Shown: positions 36,812 to 45,822 of the stretch, piece after piece
Layout: every line of letters starts with the position of its first letter
How positions within the stretch are numbered: the first letter of the stretch is position 1
Source of the DNA: Chloroflexota bacterium
GTDB lineage: Bacteria; Chloroflexota; Dehalococcoidia; Lucifugimonadales; UBA3495
Direction of reading: 5' to 3'
Assembly (NCBI GenBank): GCA_009840165.1
Contig: VXOG01000028.1
Span: 91,937-155,936 of the forward strand
DNA length: 64,000 nt
Program-made: the position numbers and the translations under genes
Notes under the pieces: model-generated
What the model saw: only the letters and a program-made list of their open reading frames with translations
The model's database searches: none
Told to the model about the DNA's origin: nothing

Positions 36812-38211
36812 TGGTCAGCGGCGCAGATCCCAAGACGGGCGAGGTTCAGCATTTGGGCGGCGGAATCGACGCTGGACACGGCTTCCCGTACGGTGTTCCT
36901 TTTGAGGGTTCGCTGAACGACGGGCCCGGATTCGTCGGCAGCGATGCGCCGGCGGAGGCCGATCTATACCGCTGCGTCCACTGCGGCCTGTGCCTCAGCG
37001 CCTGCCCCACGTATGTGGAAACACGGCTGGAAACGGAATCGCCAAGGGGCCGTATCGCCTTGATGAAAGCGGTCCATGAGGGTCGGACCGGGATCAGCGA
37101 ACGCTTGGTGTCCCACTGGGAACTGTGCCTACAGTGTCGAGCGTGCGAGGCCGTGTGCCCATCCGGAGTGCCATACGGCCGGCTGATGGAGCACACGCGG
37201 GCGCAGGTGCGGGAAAGCAATCTCGAGAGTCCCGAACTGAACCGGCTCTCTCGTCTGTTCCTGACGGCCGCTCTGCCCCACAACGGACGGCTGAGACTGG
37301 CGGGTCATCTGATGCGCTTGTACCAGAAGTCGGGCTTGCAAGGGCTGGTACGTCGTACCGGCCTTCTGAAAGCTCTCCCCGGCGGGTTGGACCAAATGGA
37401 AGCGCAAATGCCCGTGATGGGCAATCACTTCTTCACTCCGAGCAGCCAGGTTTATCCGGCGCAGGGCGAACGGCGGATGACCGTCGGACTGCTGTCCGGG
37501 TGTGTCATGCCCATGATGCAGGGTGAGGCGATGCGAGCGGCGGTTCGTGTGTTACAGCGCAACGGCTGCGACGTTGTGATACCGACTGGGCAAGGCTGCT
37601 GCGGCGCGCTTAACCTGCACGCGGGGGATCTGGAGTTGGGGCGACAGTTGGCGAGGCGGAACATCGACGCTTTCCGCGCCGCCGGCGTTGATTCAATCAT
37701 CACGGCTTCAGCCGGTTGCGGCTCCTCCATGAAAGAATACGGCGACTTGCTGCGCGACGACGCGGCCTACGCGGATGTGGCCCACGAGTTCGCGGAAAGC
37801 ACGCGGGACATCAACGAATTTCTGGCCGGCTTGCCCGTGGATCCACCCCGATCTGAACTATCTTGGCGAGTGACTATGCAGGACCCTTGCCACCTGGCCC
37901 ACGCTCAACGGATCACCGAGGCCCCTCGCCAGGTTCTGCGTAGTATCCCGGGGTTGCAACTGACGGAGATGGCCGAATCGTCGCTTTGCTGCGGGTCGGC
38001 GGGGTTCTACTCGCTGCTGCAGCGGGATATGTCCCAGCGACTCCAACGGCGCAAGATAGGAAACGCGCTGGCAACCGAAGCTCAGGTCATCGCTTCCGCC
38101 AACCCCGGCTGCATGGCGCAGTTGGAACAGGGATTGCGAGACGCCGCATCCGACATGCGGGTAATGCACGTGGTAGAAATACTCGACGCGGCGTACAGAA
38201 TCGAACGCTGA
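36811..38211 (+). CDS. glcF: Glycolate oxidase iron-sulfur subunit GlcF-like
   Basis: CVHCGLCLSACPTY and CLQCRACEAVCPSG ferredoxin motifs plus CCG-type motifs. Confidence 0.92.
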   Translation: MVSGADPKTGEVQHLGGGIDAGHGFPYGVPFEGSLNDGPGFVGSDAPAEADLYRCVHCGLCLSACPTYVETRLETESPRGRIALMKAVHEGRTGISERLVSHWELCLQCRACEAVCPSGVPYGRLMEHTRAQVRESNLESPELNRLSRLFLTAALPHNGRLRLAGHLMRLYQKSGLQGLVRRTGLLKALPGGLDQMEAQMPVMGNHFFTPSSQVYPAQGERRMTVGLLSGCVMPMMQGEAMRAAVRVLQRNGCDVVIPTGQGCCGALNLHAGDLELGRQLARRNIDAFRAAGVDSIITASAGCGSSMKEYGDLLRDDAAYADVAHEFAESTRDINEFLAGLPVDPPRSELSWRVTMQDPCHLAHAQRITEAPRQVLRSIPGLQLTEMAESSLCCGSAGFYSLLQRDMSQRLQRRKIGNALATEAQVIASANPGCMAQLEQGLRDAASDMRVMHVVEILDAAYRIER

Positions 38212-38212
38212 T

Positions 38213-39415
38213 CTAACTGGCAATGCCGTTGTTCGCAAAACTCCGCTGGGCGGCCGCTACGCTGGCTCCAAACGCAACCTCGTAGCCGGAATCAGCCAGG
38301 ATCATCTCGAGGGCCGACAGCACGGATAGCACGTTGCTCTCCCGGGCCCCTTCGCCCATCATGCCGATGCGCCAGACCCGGTTGCGGAACTCACCGAGGC
38401 CACCGCTGACCTCGATATTGTAGTCGTTGAGCAATCGGCCACGCACTGCTGCCTCGTCAATTCCCTCCGGGGACTTGACGACGGTGATGGGATTCAGCTG
38501 ATAGTCCTCCGCAGTGGTCAACTCCAACCCCATAGCAGCCAGTCCGGCTCGGAGACCGGCGGCGACATGGGCGTGGCGAGCGTGTCGCTGATCAATTCCC
38601 TCCTCCATCATCATGCGCAGCGATTCGCGCATGGCGTAGGTCATGGTGATGGGGCTGGTGTGGTGATAGACGCGCTGGGTTTCATTCCAGTACTCGGCAA
38701 CTCCCTGGAGGTTGAAGTAAAAGCTCTCGACCCTGGTGGAACGCTTGTTGATGGCGTCCATGGCCCGCTCGCCAAAGCTGATGGGCGCCAATCCCGGAGG
38801 CGCTCCCAGGCACTTCTGGCTGGCGCTGTAGCACACGTCGATGTCCCAGTCATCCACACGTACCTCGTGGCTGCCAAGAGAAGTAACGGCATCGACTACC
38901 ACCAATGCGCCGTAGCGGTGCGCCATGTCGATGGCGTGCTGCAACGGAGTGATCGCGCCGGTCGAGGTTTCCGCATGAACCAGGCCGACCATCTTGGTTC
39001 CCGGGTTGGCCTTCAGCGCATCCTCCAAAGCATTGAGGTCCGCCGGCTCGCCCCACGGAGAATCAACCATGACGGTGTTTGCGCCGCACCGCTCGGCAAT
39101 GTCGGCCAGCCGCACACCGAAATAACCGTTGCGACAGACGATAGCCGTATCGCCTCGTTCGAGGATGTTTACGCACGCAGTTTCCATGGCGCCGGTTCCG
39201 GTGGCCGAAATGGGCATGGTCACGTAGTTTTCGGTGTGAAAGACTCGTCGGAGCATCTCGCACACGTCGTCCATGATCTGGAAAAAGAGCGGGTCAAGGT
39301 GCCCCACCACGGGCTGGGTCATGGCGCGCAGTACGCGAGGGTGGACGGTACAGGGACCCGCTCCCAGCAGCAGCCGGTTCGGGGCTTCAAATTCATCGAA
39401 GTATGATTCGTTCAC
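38213..39415 (-). CDS. Alanine-glyoxylate / serine-pyruvate aminotransferase (class V)
   Basis: LLLGAGPCTVHPRVLRAMTQPVVGHLDPLF, VVDAVTSLGSHEVRVDDWDIDVCYSASQKCLGAPPGLAPISF. Confidence 0.94.
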   Translation of the reverse strand: MNESYFDEFEAPNRLLLGAGPCTVHPRVLRAMTQPVVGHLDPLFFQIMDDVCEMLRRVFHTENYVTMPISATGTGAMETACVNILERGDTAIVCRNGYFGVRLADIAERCGANTVMVDSPWGEPADLNALEDALKANPGTKMVGLVHAETSTGAITPLQHAIDMAHRYGALVVVDAVTSLGSHEVRVDDWDIDVCYSASQKCLGAPPGLAPISFGERAMDAINKRSTRVESFYFNLQGVAEYWNETQRVYHHTSPITMTYAMRESLRMMMEEGIDQRHARHAHVAAGLRAGLAAMGLELTTAEDYQLNPITVVKSPEGIDEAAVRGRLLNDYNIEVSGGLGEFRNRVWRIGMMGEGARESNVLSVLSALEMILADSGYEVAFGASVAAAQRSFANNGIAS

Positions 39416-39462
39416 TGTAATCTCCGCTTTTCAAACTCTCAAGAGGTCCCGGCACGGCGGAA

Positions 39463-40260
39463 CTACACTACCGCCGACGCGCCGCCATCGATGTTGATGG
39501 CCACTCCGGTGAGGTAGCTGGCGCGTTCCGAAGCAAGGAAAGCGATCACGTCACCGGCTTCGGCTCCTTCGCCGACCCGACCCAGCGGCACACCGCGGCC
39601 GGCGGCCAACTGGGCATAGAAATCGTCCATGTCCAGATCGGGCTCGTTATTGATCCGTGTGTCGTACCGCCGCTGGTGCTGGCCGCTCTTGATGAGGCCG
39701 ATGCAAACGGTGTTGACCAAAATGTTGTCGGAGGCCAGATCCTTTGACAGGCCCTTGGTGATGGCGATGCCGGCAGCCCGTGAGATGGACGTGGGCATCG
39801 AGTTGGCGCCGGGAGTGCGCCCGCCGAGGTTGGTGACGTTGATAATGCGACCGCCGCCGACCTTGCGCATTTCGGGGATGGACGCCCGAATCAGGCGGAC
39901 GGCGCCCCATACCTTGAGCTCGAAATCGAACTCCCAGTCGTCATCGCTCACGTCCTCAAACCCTTTGGCCATGGAGGTGCCGGCGTTGTTCACCAGGATG
40001 TCCACACGTCCATATCTCTCGATAGCAGTGTTGACCACTTGAGCCGCAGTATAGCGGTCGGTAACATCGGCGGACAGAGGCAGCACCTCGCCCTCCGTAG
40101 CAGTGCGGATCTCATCTGCCGCTGCATCCAGGACGTCCTGCCGCCGGGCCACGATAATAACGTTGGCTCCCTCACCGGCCATACGCAAAGCGGCTGCTTT
40201 GCCAATGCCTTCACTGCCGCCGGTTACGATTGCTACCTTCCCATCCAAGCCCAACTCCAT
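39463..40260 (-). CDS. Short-chain dehydrogenase/reductase
   Basis: VAIVTGGSEGIGKAAALRMA, DILVNNAGTSM, C-terminal YLTGVAINIDGG. Confidence 0.93.
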   Translation of the reverse strand: MELGLDGKVAIVTGGSEGIGKAAALRMAGEGANVIIVARRQDVLDAAADEIRTATEGEVLPLSADVTDRYTAAQVVNTAIERYGRVDILVNNAGTSMAKGFEDVSDDDWEFDFELKVWGAVRLIRASIPEMRKVGGGRIINVTNLGGRTPGANSMPTSISRAAGIAITKGLSKDLASDNILVNTVCIGLIKSGQHQRRYDTRINNEPDLDMDDFYAQLAAGRGVPLGRVGEGAEAGDVIAFLASERASYLTGVAINIDGGASAVV

Positions 40261-40354
40261 CGCTCGCCTCCTTGTAAAAACCCGGATAATGTGACGGTAT
40301 CCGGGCGCAATTGTGTCGATAACCGACGGGGATTATAGCACAGGGCTGCCGGCG

Positions 40355-41128
40355 CTATTCCGATCGCGCTCCCGTCAGCCCCCACGAACCTTCGTGATCA
40401 CACGTGCCCAACATCTCTTTCAAGGCTTCCACCTCAGCCCTGCTAACCGTTAGCTCCCACTGTGCCTTGACCGACACCCAATCGGAAGCGTACCGACACC
40501 ACCCGGCGGTGTCCTCAGGCCGCCATTGGTCGGGCGGCTGCTTCCCCTTGGAGCGGTTCAGCGATGATTCGGTGACTTGGAGGCTGGCGGGATGATTCAG
40601 GTCGTTTGCATAGGCGCGCTTGCGCTCCTTATCCCAATCCCAACCGCCGGACTCGTGGGCGTGGCCCAGAGGCACATGATGGTCAATGTCCACGTCTCCA
40701 GCGTCGGTGAACACTTGGCCGCTCCATGGCCCGAGCCATTCGCCTCCCGTTACGCGGCATTCCTCATCGCCGGCAAAGGCGACCGCGGCAAGGCTTTCGG
40801 CAATCAGGGCCTCGGCCCGCGTGTCCTGGCAATCCTGGTCGGCGTCCACCCAATGCCGCCAGTCCCTCCGGTCGTACTCGATTTCGCTGCCCCGCTCGGC
40901 AACCGGCAAGTCATCCAGAACGGCAACTACTTCCTGCACATCCGATGGTAAGGGACGATCAAGGGCGGAACCACCGCCGGGCGTCGATGATTCGGCATCA
41001 GCCAACCGGGATATGCCATCGGCAACCCGTCCTGCCGTTTTAACTGCTTTGACGCCGGAATCACATGCCAACGACACCAATATCGCCAGCAGCATAAGCC
41101 CCAGGGCGATAGTGCAGGCACTTCTCAA
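40355..41128 (-). CDS. Secreted-type HNH endonuclease family protein (DUF1524/GmrSD C-terminal-like)
   Basis: N-terminal hydrophobic signal; RDWRHWVDADQDCQDTRAEALIAES...DVDIDHHVPLGHAHESGGWDWDKERKRAYANDLNHPASLQVTESSLNRSKGKQPPDQW. Confidence 0.88.
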   Translation of the reverse strand: MRSACTIALGLMLLAILVSLACDSGVKAVKTAGRVADGISRLADAESSTPGGGSALDRPLPSDVQEVVAVLDDLPVAERGSEIEYDRRDWRHWVDADQDCQDTRAEALIAESLAAVAFAGDEECRVTGGEWLGPWSGQVFTDAGDVDIDHHVPLGHAHESGGWDWDKERKRAYANDLNHPASLQVTESSLNRSKGKQPPDQWRPEDTAGWCRYASDWVSVKAQWELTVSRAEVEALKEMLGTCDHEGSWGLTGARSE

Positions 41129-41133
41129 CCTTT

Positions 41134-42354
41134 CTAAACCCCGAAGCCTTCCCGCTCGGCAATGGACGGCACGTCTTTATCGCCGCGGCCGCTGAGGCAA
41201 ACCACGATAATGTTGTCCGAAGGCATGTCGGCAGCCATGCGGCTAACGTGATAGATGGCGTGAGCGGATTCCAATGCGGGAATGATGCCCTCGGTTTGAC
41301 ACAGCAGGCGGAACCCTTCCAGAGCCTCGTCGTCCGTCACGGATAGGTATTCGGCGCGGCCCGTGGCCTTCAGCCAGCTGTGCTCCGGCCCGACACCAGG
41401 GTAGTCAAGACCGGCCGAGATGCTGTGCGCCTCCTGAATCTGACCGTGCTCGTCCTGCAAAAGGTACGACATTGAGCCGTGCAGCACACCGGGTCGGCCG
41501 GCCGACAGGGTGGCTGAGTGTTTGCCAGTTTCAACCCCCTCCCCCGCAGCTTCCACTCCCACCAACCGGACATCTCCATCGCCGATGAATTCATAGAACG
41601 TACCGATGGCGTTGCTGCCGCCGCCAACACAGGCGGCTACTGCGTCGGGCAGGCGTCCTTCTACGTCCAGGATCTGTTGCCGGGCTTCGTATCCAATTAC
41701 CGACTGGAAATCCCGGACCAGCATCGGGTACGGGTGAGGGCCGACCACACTGCCAATCAGATAGTGTGTGTTTTCAACGTTCGTAACCCAATCCCGGATG
41801 GCCTCATTGATGGCGTCTTTCAGCGTTCGCGTGCCGGATTCCACCCCGATGACCTCCGCCCCCAGCAGGCGCATCCGGTACACGTTTAGCGCTTGCCGCA
41901 CCGTATCCTCAACCCCCATATAGACGATGCACTGCAAACCCAGCATGGCGCACACTGTTGCGGTGGCGACACCGTGCTGTCCGGCGCCGGTTTCTGCGAT
42001 TATGCGCTGCTTGCCCATCCGCTGCGCCAGCAGGCATTGTCCCAGGGCGTTGTTAATCTTGTGCGCTCCGGTGTGGGCCAAATCCTCACGCTTCAGGTAG
42101 ATTCGGGCGCCGCCGCAATGTCGAGTCAGGTTCTCGGCGTAGTACAGCGCAGTGGGCCGGCCGGCGTAGTTTCGCATCAGGTGGTCAAGCTGCTCAGCGA
42201 AACCGGCGTCGTCCTGGGCAGCGCGGTAAGCCGTTTCCAGTTCGGTGAGGGCGGCCATCACCGTTTCGGGAACGAATTTCCCGCCGAAATCACCGAAGCG
42301 GCCCCGTTCGTCCGGGAGGTTAGTCTGGGTGGTAACTACCATGGGGGACTCCAC
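41134..42354 (-). CDS. trpB: Tryptophan synthase beta chain
   Basis: [51 protein letters not shown]. Confidence 0.97.
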   Translation of the reverse strand: MESPMVVTTQTNLPDERGRFGDFGGKFVPETVMAALTELETAYRAAQDDAGFAEQLDHLMRNYAGRPTALYYAENLTRHCGGARIYLKREDLAHTGAHKINNALGQCLLAQRMGKQRIIAETGAGQHGVATATVCAMLGLQCIVYMGVEDTVRQALNVYRMRLLGAEVIGVESGTRTLKDAINEAIRDWVTNVENTHYLIGSVVGPHPYPMLVRDFQSVIGYEARQQILDVEGRLPDAVAACVGGGSNAIGTFYEFIGDGDVRLVGVEAAGEGVETGKHSATLSAGRPGVLHGSMSYLLQDEHGQIQEAHSISAGLDYPGVGPEHSWLKATGRAEYLSVTDDEALEGFRLLCQTEGIIPALESAHAIYHVSRMAADMPSDNIIVVCLSGRGDKDVPSIAEREGFGV

Positions 42355-42363
42355 TGCTGTCGA

Positions 42364-43020
42364 TCAACCGCCACTGCGAGCATTGGCGACGAATTGCCTG
42401 ATTTTTGCGCGGTCTTGTGCGCCGTCGGTTTCTACACCGCTGGAAACGTCCACGCCCCAGGGGTTCACTTGGGCCGCCGCGTCAGCCACGTTCTCCGGAG
42501 TCAGCCCGCCCGCCAGCAGGAACTGTCGCCCGCTCTCGGCCAACTTCGCGGCAATACTCCAGTCAAAAGACTGCCCTGTACCCCCGTGCAACCCGGACAC
42601 CTGGCTATCCAGCGTAATGGCGCAGCCGGCGGCGGCGTAGGCATCGATCAACTCAACCATCCCGGCAATGTCGGCGTCATCCGCGACATGCAAGACCTTG
42701 ATAACGCCGGCGTGTTGCCGCACGCGCCGGCAGTCGTCTGGCGATTCGTCGCCGCACAACTGCACACAGTCCAGGCCGGCGGCAGCGATAGTATCCAGCA
42801 CTTCCTCCACTGGCTGATCGCCAAACAGCCCAACGGAGCGGGGGGCGTCCGGCCCAAGTTCGCCCAGCGCGTCGGTGATTACTCGGGCCGCTGCCGGTTC
42901 GATACATCTCCGCCGTCCGGGGACGAATACCATGCCTATGTAGTCTGCCCCGGCTTCTGCGGCCACCAGGGCGTCTTCCAGCCGGCGCACGCCACAGATT
43001 TTTACCGTCGATACCGGCAT
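42364..43020 (-). CDS. trpF: Phosphoribosylanthranilate isomerase
   Basis: VKICGVRRLEDALVAAEAGADYIGMVF, VGLFGDQPVEEV, LLAGGLTPENV. Confidence 0.95.
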   Translation of the reverse strand: MPVSTVKICGVRRLEDALVAAEAGADYIGMVFVPGRRRCIEPAAARVITDALGELGPDAPRSVGLFGDQPVEEVLDTIAAAGLDCVQLCGDESPDDCRRVRQHAGVIKVLHVADDADIAGMVELIDAYAAAGCAITLDSQVSGLHGGTGQSFDWSIAAKLAESGRQFLLAGGLTPENVADAAAQVNPWGVDVSSGVETDGAQDRAKIRQFVANARSGG

Positions 43021-43025
43021 CAGCG

Positions 43026-43832
43026 TCAGCGGACGGATAGCACGGGAGCGCCGGTCAACGAACGCACTTTGGCGGCGGTATCGTCGGCGGTTACTAGCGC
43101 CTCGCCGACCAGCACCGCGTTGACCCCGTAGGGTTGCAGCCGCAGCAGGTCGTTGGGCGTGCTGATTCCGCTCTCGCTCACGATGACCCTGTCTGTCGGA
43201 ATTAGCGGGGCGAGTGACTCGGTGGTCGCCAGGTCGGTAACAAAGGTGTGCAGGTCCCGGTTATTGATGCCTATGACTTCGGCGCCTGCGCCAACCGCCG
43301 TAGCAATCTCATCGGCGTCATGGGTTTCCACCAACGGCGTCATACCCAGCGCCCGGCCCACGTCGATCAACTCGGACAACTGCGTTGGAGAAAGGATATC
43401 GACAATCAGCAGGTAGGTGTCTGCCCCAATGGCCCTTGCCTCATAAACCTGGTACGGGTCGAACAAAAAGTCCTTCCGGAGCACCGGCACACTGCCAGAC
43501 GCTCCACTTTCCTTGACCGCCGTAAGGTGCCCCGGCTCGCCCAGGAAATGCCCGTCGGTAATGACGGAAACCGCCGAGGCCCCGTTCTGGACGTAGGTAC
43601 CAGCCAGCTCAGTGGGCTGGAAGTCTTCCCGGAGGAGGCCCTTGGATGGAGAGGCTTTCTTCACTTCCGCAATCAGGCTAATCCCTTCCGCGCGCAGCGC
43701 GCCAGCGAAATCCAGCGCGGCCGGCCTGCTGGCAATCCGTTCCTGCAAGGTGCTCAAGGGAGTAGCGGACATCGCAGCCGCAAGTTCTTCGCGCTTCTTG
43801 GCAACGATTCGGTTAAGGATGCTTGCCGGCAT
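43026..43832 (-). CDS. trpC: Indole-3-glycerol phosphate synthase
   Basis: LIAEVKKASPSKGLLREDF, VLRKDFLFDPYQVYEARAIGADTYLLIV, GINNRDLHTF, VSESGIS. Confidence 0.96.
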   Translation of the reverse strand: MPASILNRIVAKKREELAAAMSATPLSTLQERIASRPAALDFAGALRAEGISLIAEVKKASPSKGLLREDFQPTELAGTYVQNGASAVSVITDGHFLGEPGHLTAVKESGASGSVPVLRKDFLFDPYQVYEARAIGADTYLLIVDILSPTQLSELIDVGRALGMTPLVETHDADEIATAVGAGAEVIGINNRDLHTFVTDLATTESLAPLIPTDRVIVSESGISTPNDLLRLQPYGVNAVLVGEALVTADDTAAKVRSLTGAPVLSVR

Positions 43833-43833
43833 T

Positions 43834-44853
43834 CTATTCTGTCCTCAACTGTTGTGTCAGCGAGATCATGGCGTCCAGTTTTTCGGTGGCCTTGCCGTCG
43901 GCGATTGACGCTCTGGCCAGCTCGATGCCTTCCGAAAGCGTGCCGGCCATATCACCCGCGACCAGCGCCGCGGCACTGTTCAGAACCACCGCGTCGCTGA
44001 TCGGCCCGGCAACGCCGGCCAGAACGCTGCGCATGGTAGCAGCGTTGGTAGCCGGGTCGCCGCCGCGCAGGTCGTCAGGCGTAGCGGCAGACAAACCCAA
44101 GCGGCCGGGCTGCACCACGTAGGGCCGGATGGTGCCGTCCAGCACCTCCCAGCCGTTGGTGTCGCTGCCTAAGGAAATCTCATCCATACCGTCATCGCTA
44201 TGCACGATGATGGCGTGGTGCGTACCGAACAACCGCAAAGCCTCGGCCATCTTTTCCCCGACCTCGGGGTAACCTACGCCGATCAACTGGCAAGACACGC
44301 CGGCCGGGTTGGTGATGGGCCCCAAAACGTTGAACACGGTGCGTATCCCGATTTCGCGGCGCACGGGCGCGGCGTAGCGCATGGCAGGGTGATAGGCAGG
44401 AGCGAACATGAACCCGATGCCGATTTCGCGCAGGCATCGCTCCACCCCTTCCGGCGGCAGTTCGATCTGGATGCCCAAGGCTTCCAGCACGTCGGCGCTG
44501 CCGCAATCCCCGGACGCGGCCCGGTTGCCGTGCTTGGCGACGGTCAGGCCGGCCCCGGCCACCACGAATGCCGCGGCGGTCGAGATATTGAACGTACCCT
44601 TGCGGTCCCCGCCGGTTCCGCAAGTGTCAATAGCGGTTCCGCCAGGATCTACCCGAAGGGATTTTTCCCGCATCACCGTGGCGAATCCGGCGATTTCCTC
44701 GGGAGTTTCGCCCTTGAGCGCCAGCGCAGTCAGATAGGATCCCAACTGAGCCGGCGTAGCTTCGCCCTCCATGACTTCGCGCATCACCTCGATGGCATCG
44801 TTCATGGACAGGGATTCGCCGGCCACCGCCGCGGATATGGCTTCACGAATCAT
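43834..44853 (-). CDS. trpD: Anthranilate phosphoribosyltransferase
   Basis: DTCGTGGDRKGTFNISTAAAFVVAGAGLTVAKHGNRAASGDCGSADVLEALG; start placed at MIREAISA. Confidence 0.95.
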   Translation of the reverse strand: MIREAISAAVAGESLSMNDAIEVMREVMEGEATPAQLGSYLTALALKGETPEEIAGFATVMREKSLRVDPGGTAIDTCGTGGDRKGTFNISTAAAFVVAGAGLTVAKHGNRAASGDCGSADVLEALGIQIELPPEGVERCLREIGIGFMFAPAYHPAMRYAAPVRREIGIRTVFNVLGPITNPAGVSCQLIGVGYPEVGEKMAEALRLFGTHHAIIVHSDDGMDEISLGSDTNGWEVLDGTIRPYVVQPGRLGLSAATPDDLRGGDPATNAATMRSVLAGVAGPISDAVVLNSAAALVAGDMAGTLSEGIELARASIADGKATEKLDAMISLTQQLRTE

Positions 44854-44978
44854 CTGGCACCGCGATTCGGTTAGAATTGTCGGCAAATATAATAGCACGC
44901 CTGCTGATGCTTCAATCGACTTTCCGGTGCCACCGCTGTCACTCTCGCACCACCACCGTCACTCCCGCACCACCACCG

Positions 44979-45004
44979 TCATTCCCGCGAACGCGGGAAT
45001 CCAG
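44979..45004. repeat. REP-like TCATTCCCGCGAACGCGGGAATCCAG
   Basis: Preceded by tandem partial units. Confidence 0.85.
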
Positions 45005-45021
45005 CAACGAGGTAACTACCC

Positions 45022-45822
45022 ATGCGCGTTGACGTTCACACCCATGTTTGGCCCGACCGCATTGCCGATGCCGTCGCCGAAAATATGGAAGCCGACCTGG
45101 GTTTCACCCCCATCGCGGCCAACACGGTGGCCGGCATCAAGGCGCACATGGCGGCGTCCGGTGTTGACAAGTCCATCGTACTGGGTGTGGCGGCGCGGCC
45201 GGATCAGGTAAGGCGCGCCAATGATTGGCTGATTTCCATAACCGACGATAACCTGGTTCCTTTCGGCGCCGTTCACCCCGACCTGGCCGACAAGGCCGGA
45301 GAAATCCGCTATTTGCGCGAGAACGGCGTCAAGGGCATTAAGATGCACCCGGTAATCAACGGTTTCTATCCCGACGATCCGCAGTGGTTCCCGGTGTACG
45401 AGGAACTTGGCGATGATATGACCCTCGCGATCCACGCCGGCCGGCTGCCCCATCAAGGAGCGGACGCGCCGCTGTACGCCGCACCGGAGCGCATCGCCAA
45501 CATCGTCCAGCGGTTTCCGAAACTCAAGGTGATCGCCCTGCACCTGGGCGGGTTCTACATGCTGGACGAAGCGGAGCGCGCGCTGATGGGACACGAAAAC
45601 GTGCTGGTGGACACCACCTGGCCGCCGTCCATCAGGGAACTCACCGCCGAAACCCTGACGGCCATCATCGGCAAGCACGGGGCGCACAAAGTTTGCTTCG
45701 GCACCGACTACCCGCTGGTGGACATGGGCAGCGAGTCCGATTACCTCGCGTCGCTGCCCCTCACTTCAGGCCAGGTGGAGGGCATCCTGGGAGAAAACGC
45801 CCGGCGATTTGTCGGGCTCTAG
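45022..45822 (+). CDS. Amidohydrolase family protein (ACMSD-like)
   Basis: MRVDVHTHVWPDRIA, HAGRLPHQ, KVIALHLGGFYM, CFGTDYPLVD. Confidence 0.9.
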   Translation: MRVDVHTHVWPDRIADAVAENMEADLGFTPIAANTVAGIKAHMAASGVDKSIVLGVAARPDQVRRANDWLISITDDNLVPFGAVHPDLADKAGEIRYLRENGVKGIKMHPVINGFYPDDPQWFPVYEELGDDMTLAIHAGRLPHQGADAPLYAAPERIANIVQRFPKLKVIALHLGGFYMLDEAERALMGHENVLVDTTWPPSIRELTAETLTAIIGKHGAHKVCFGTDYPLVDMGSESDYLASLPLTSGQVEGILGENARRFVGL

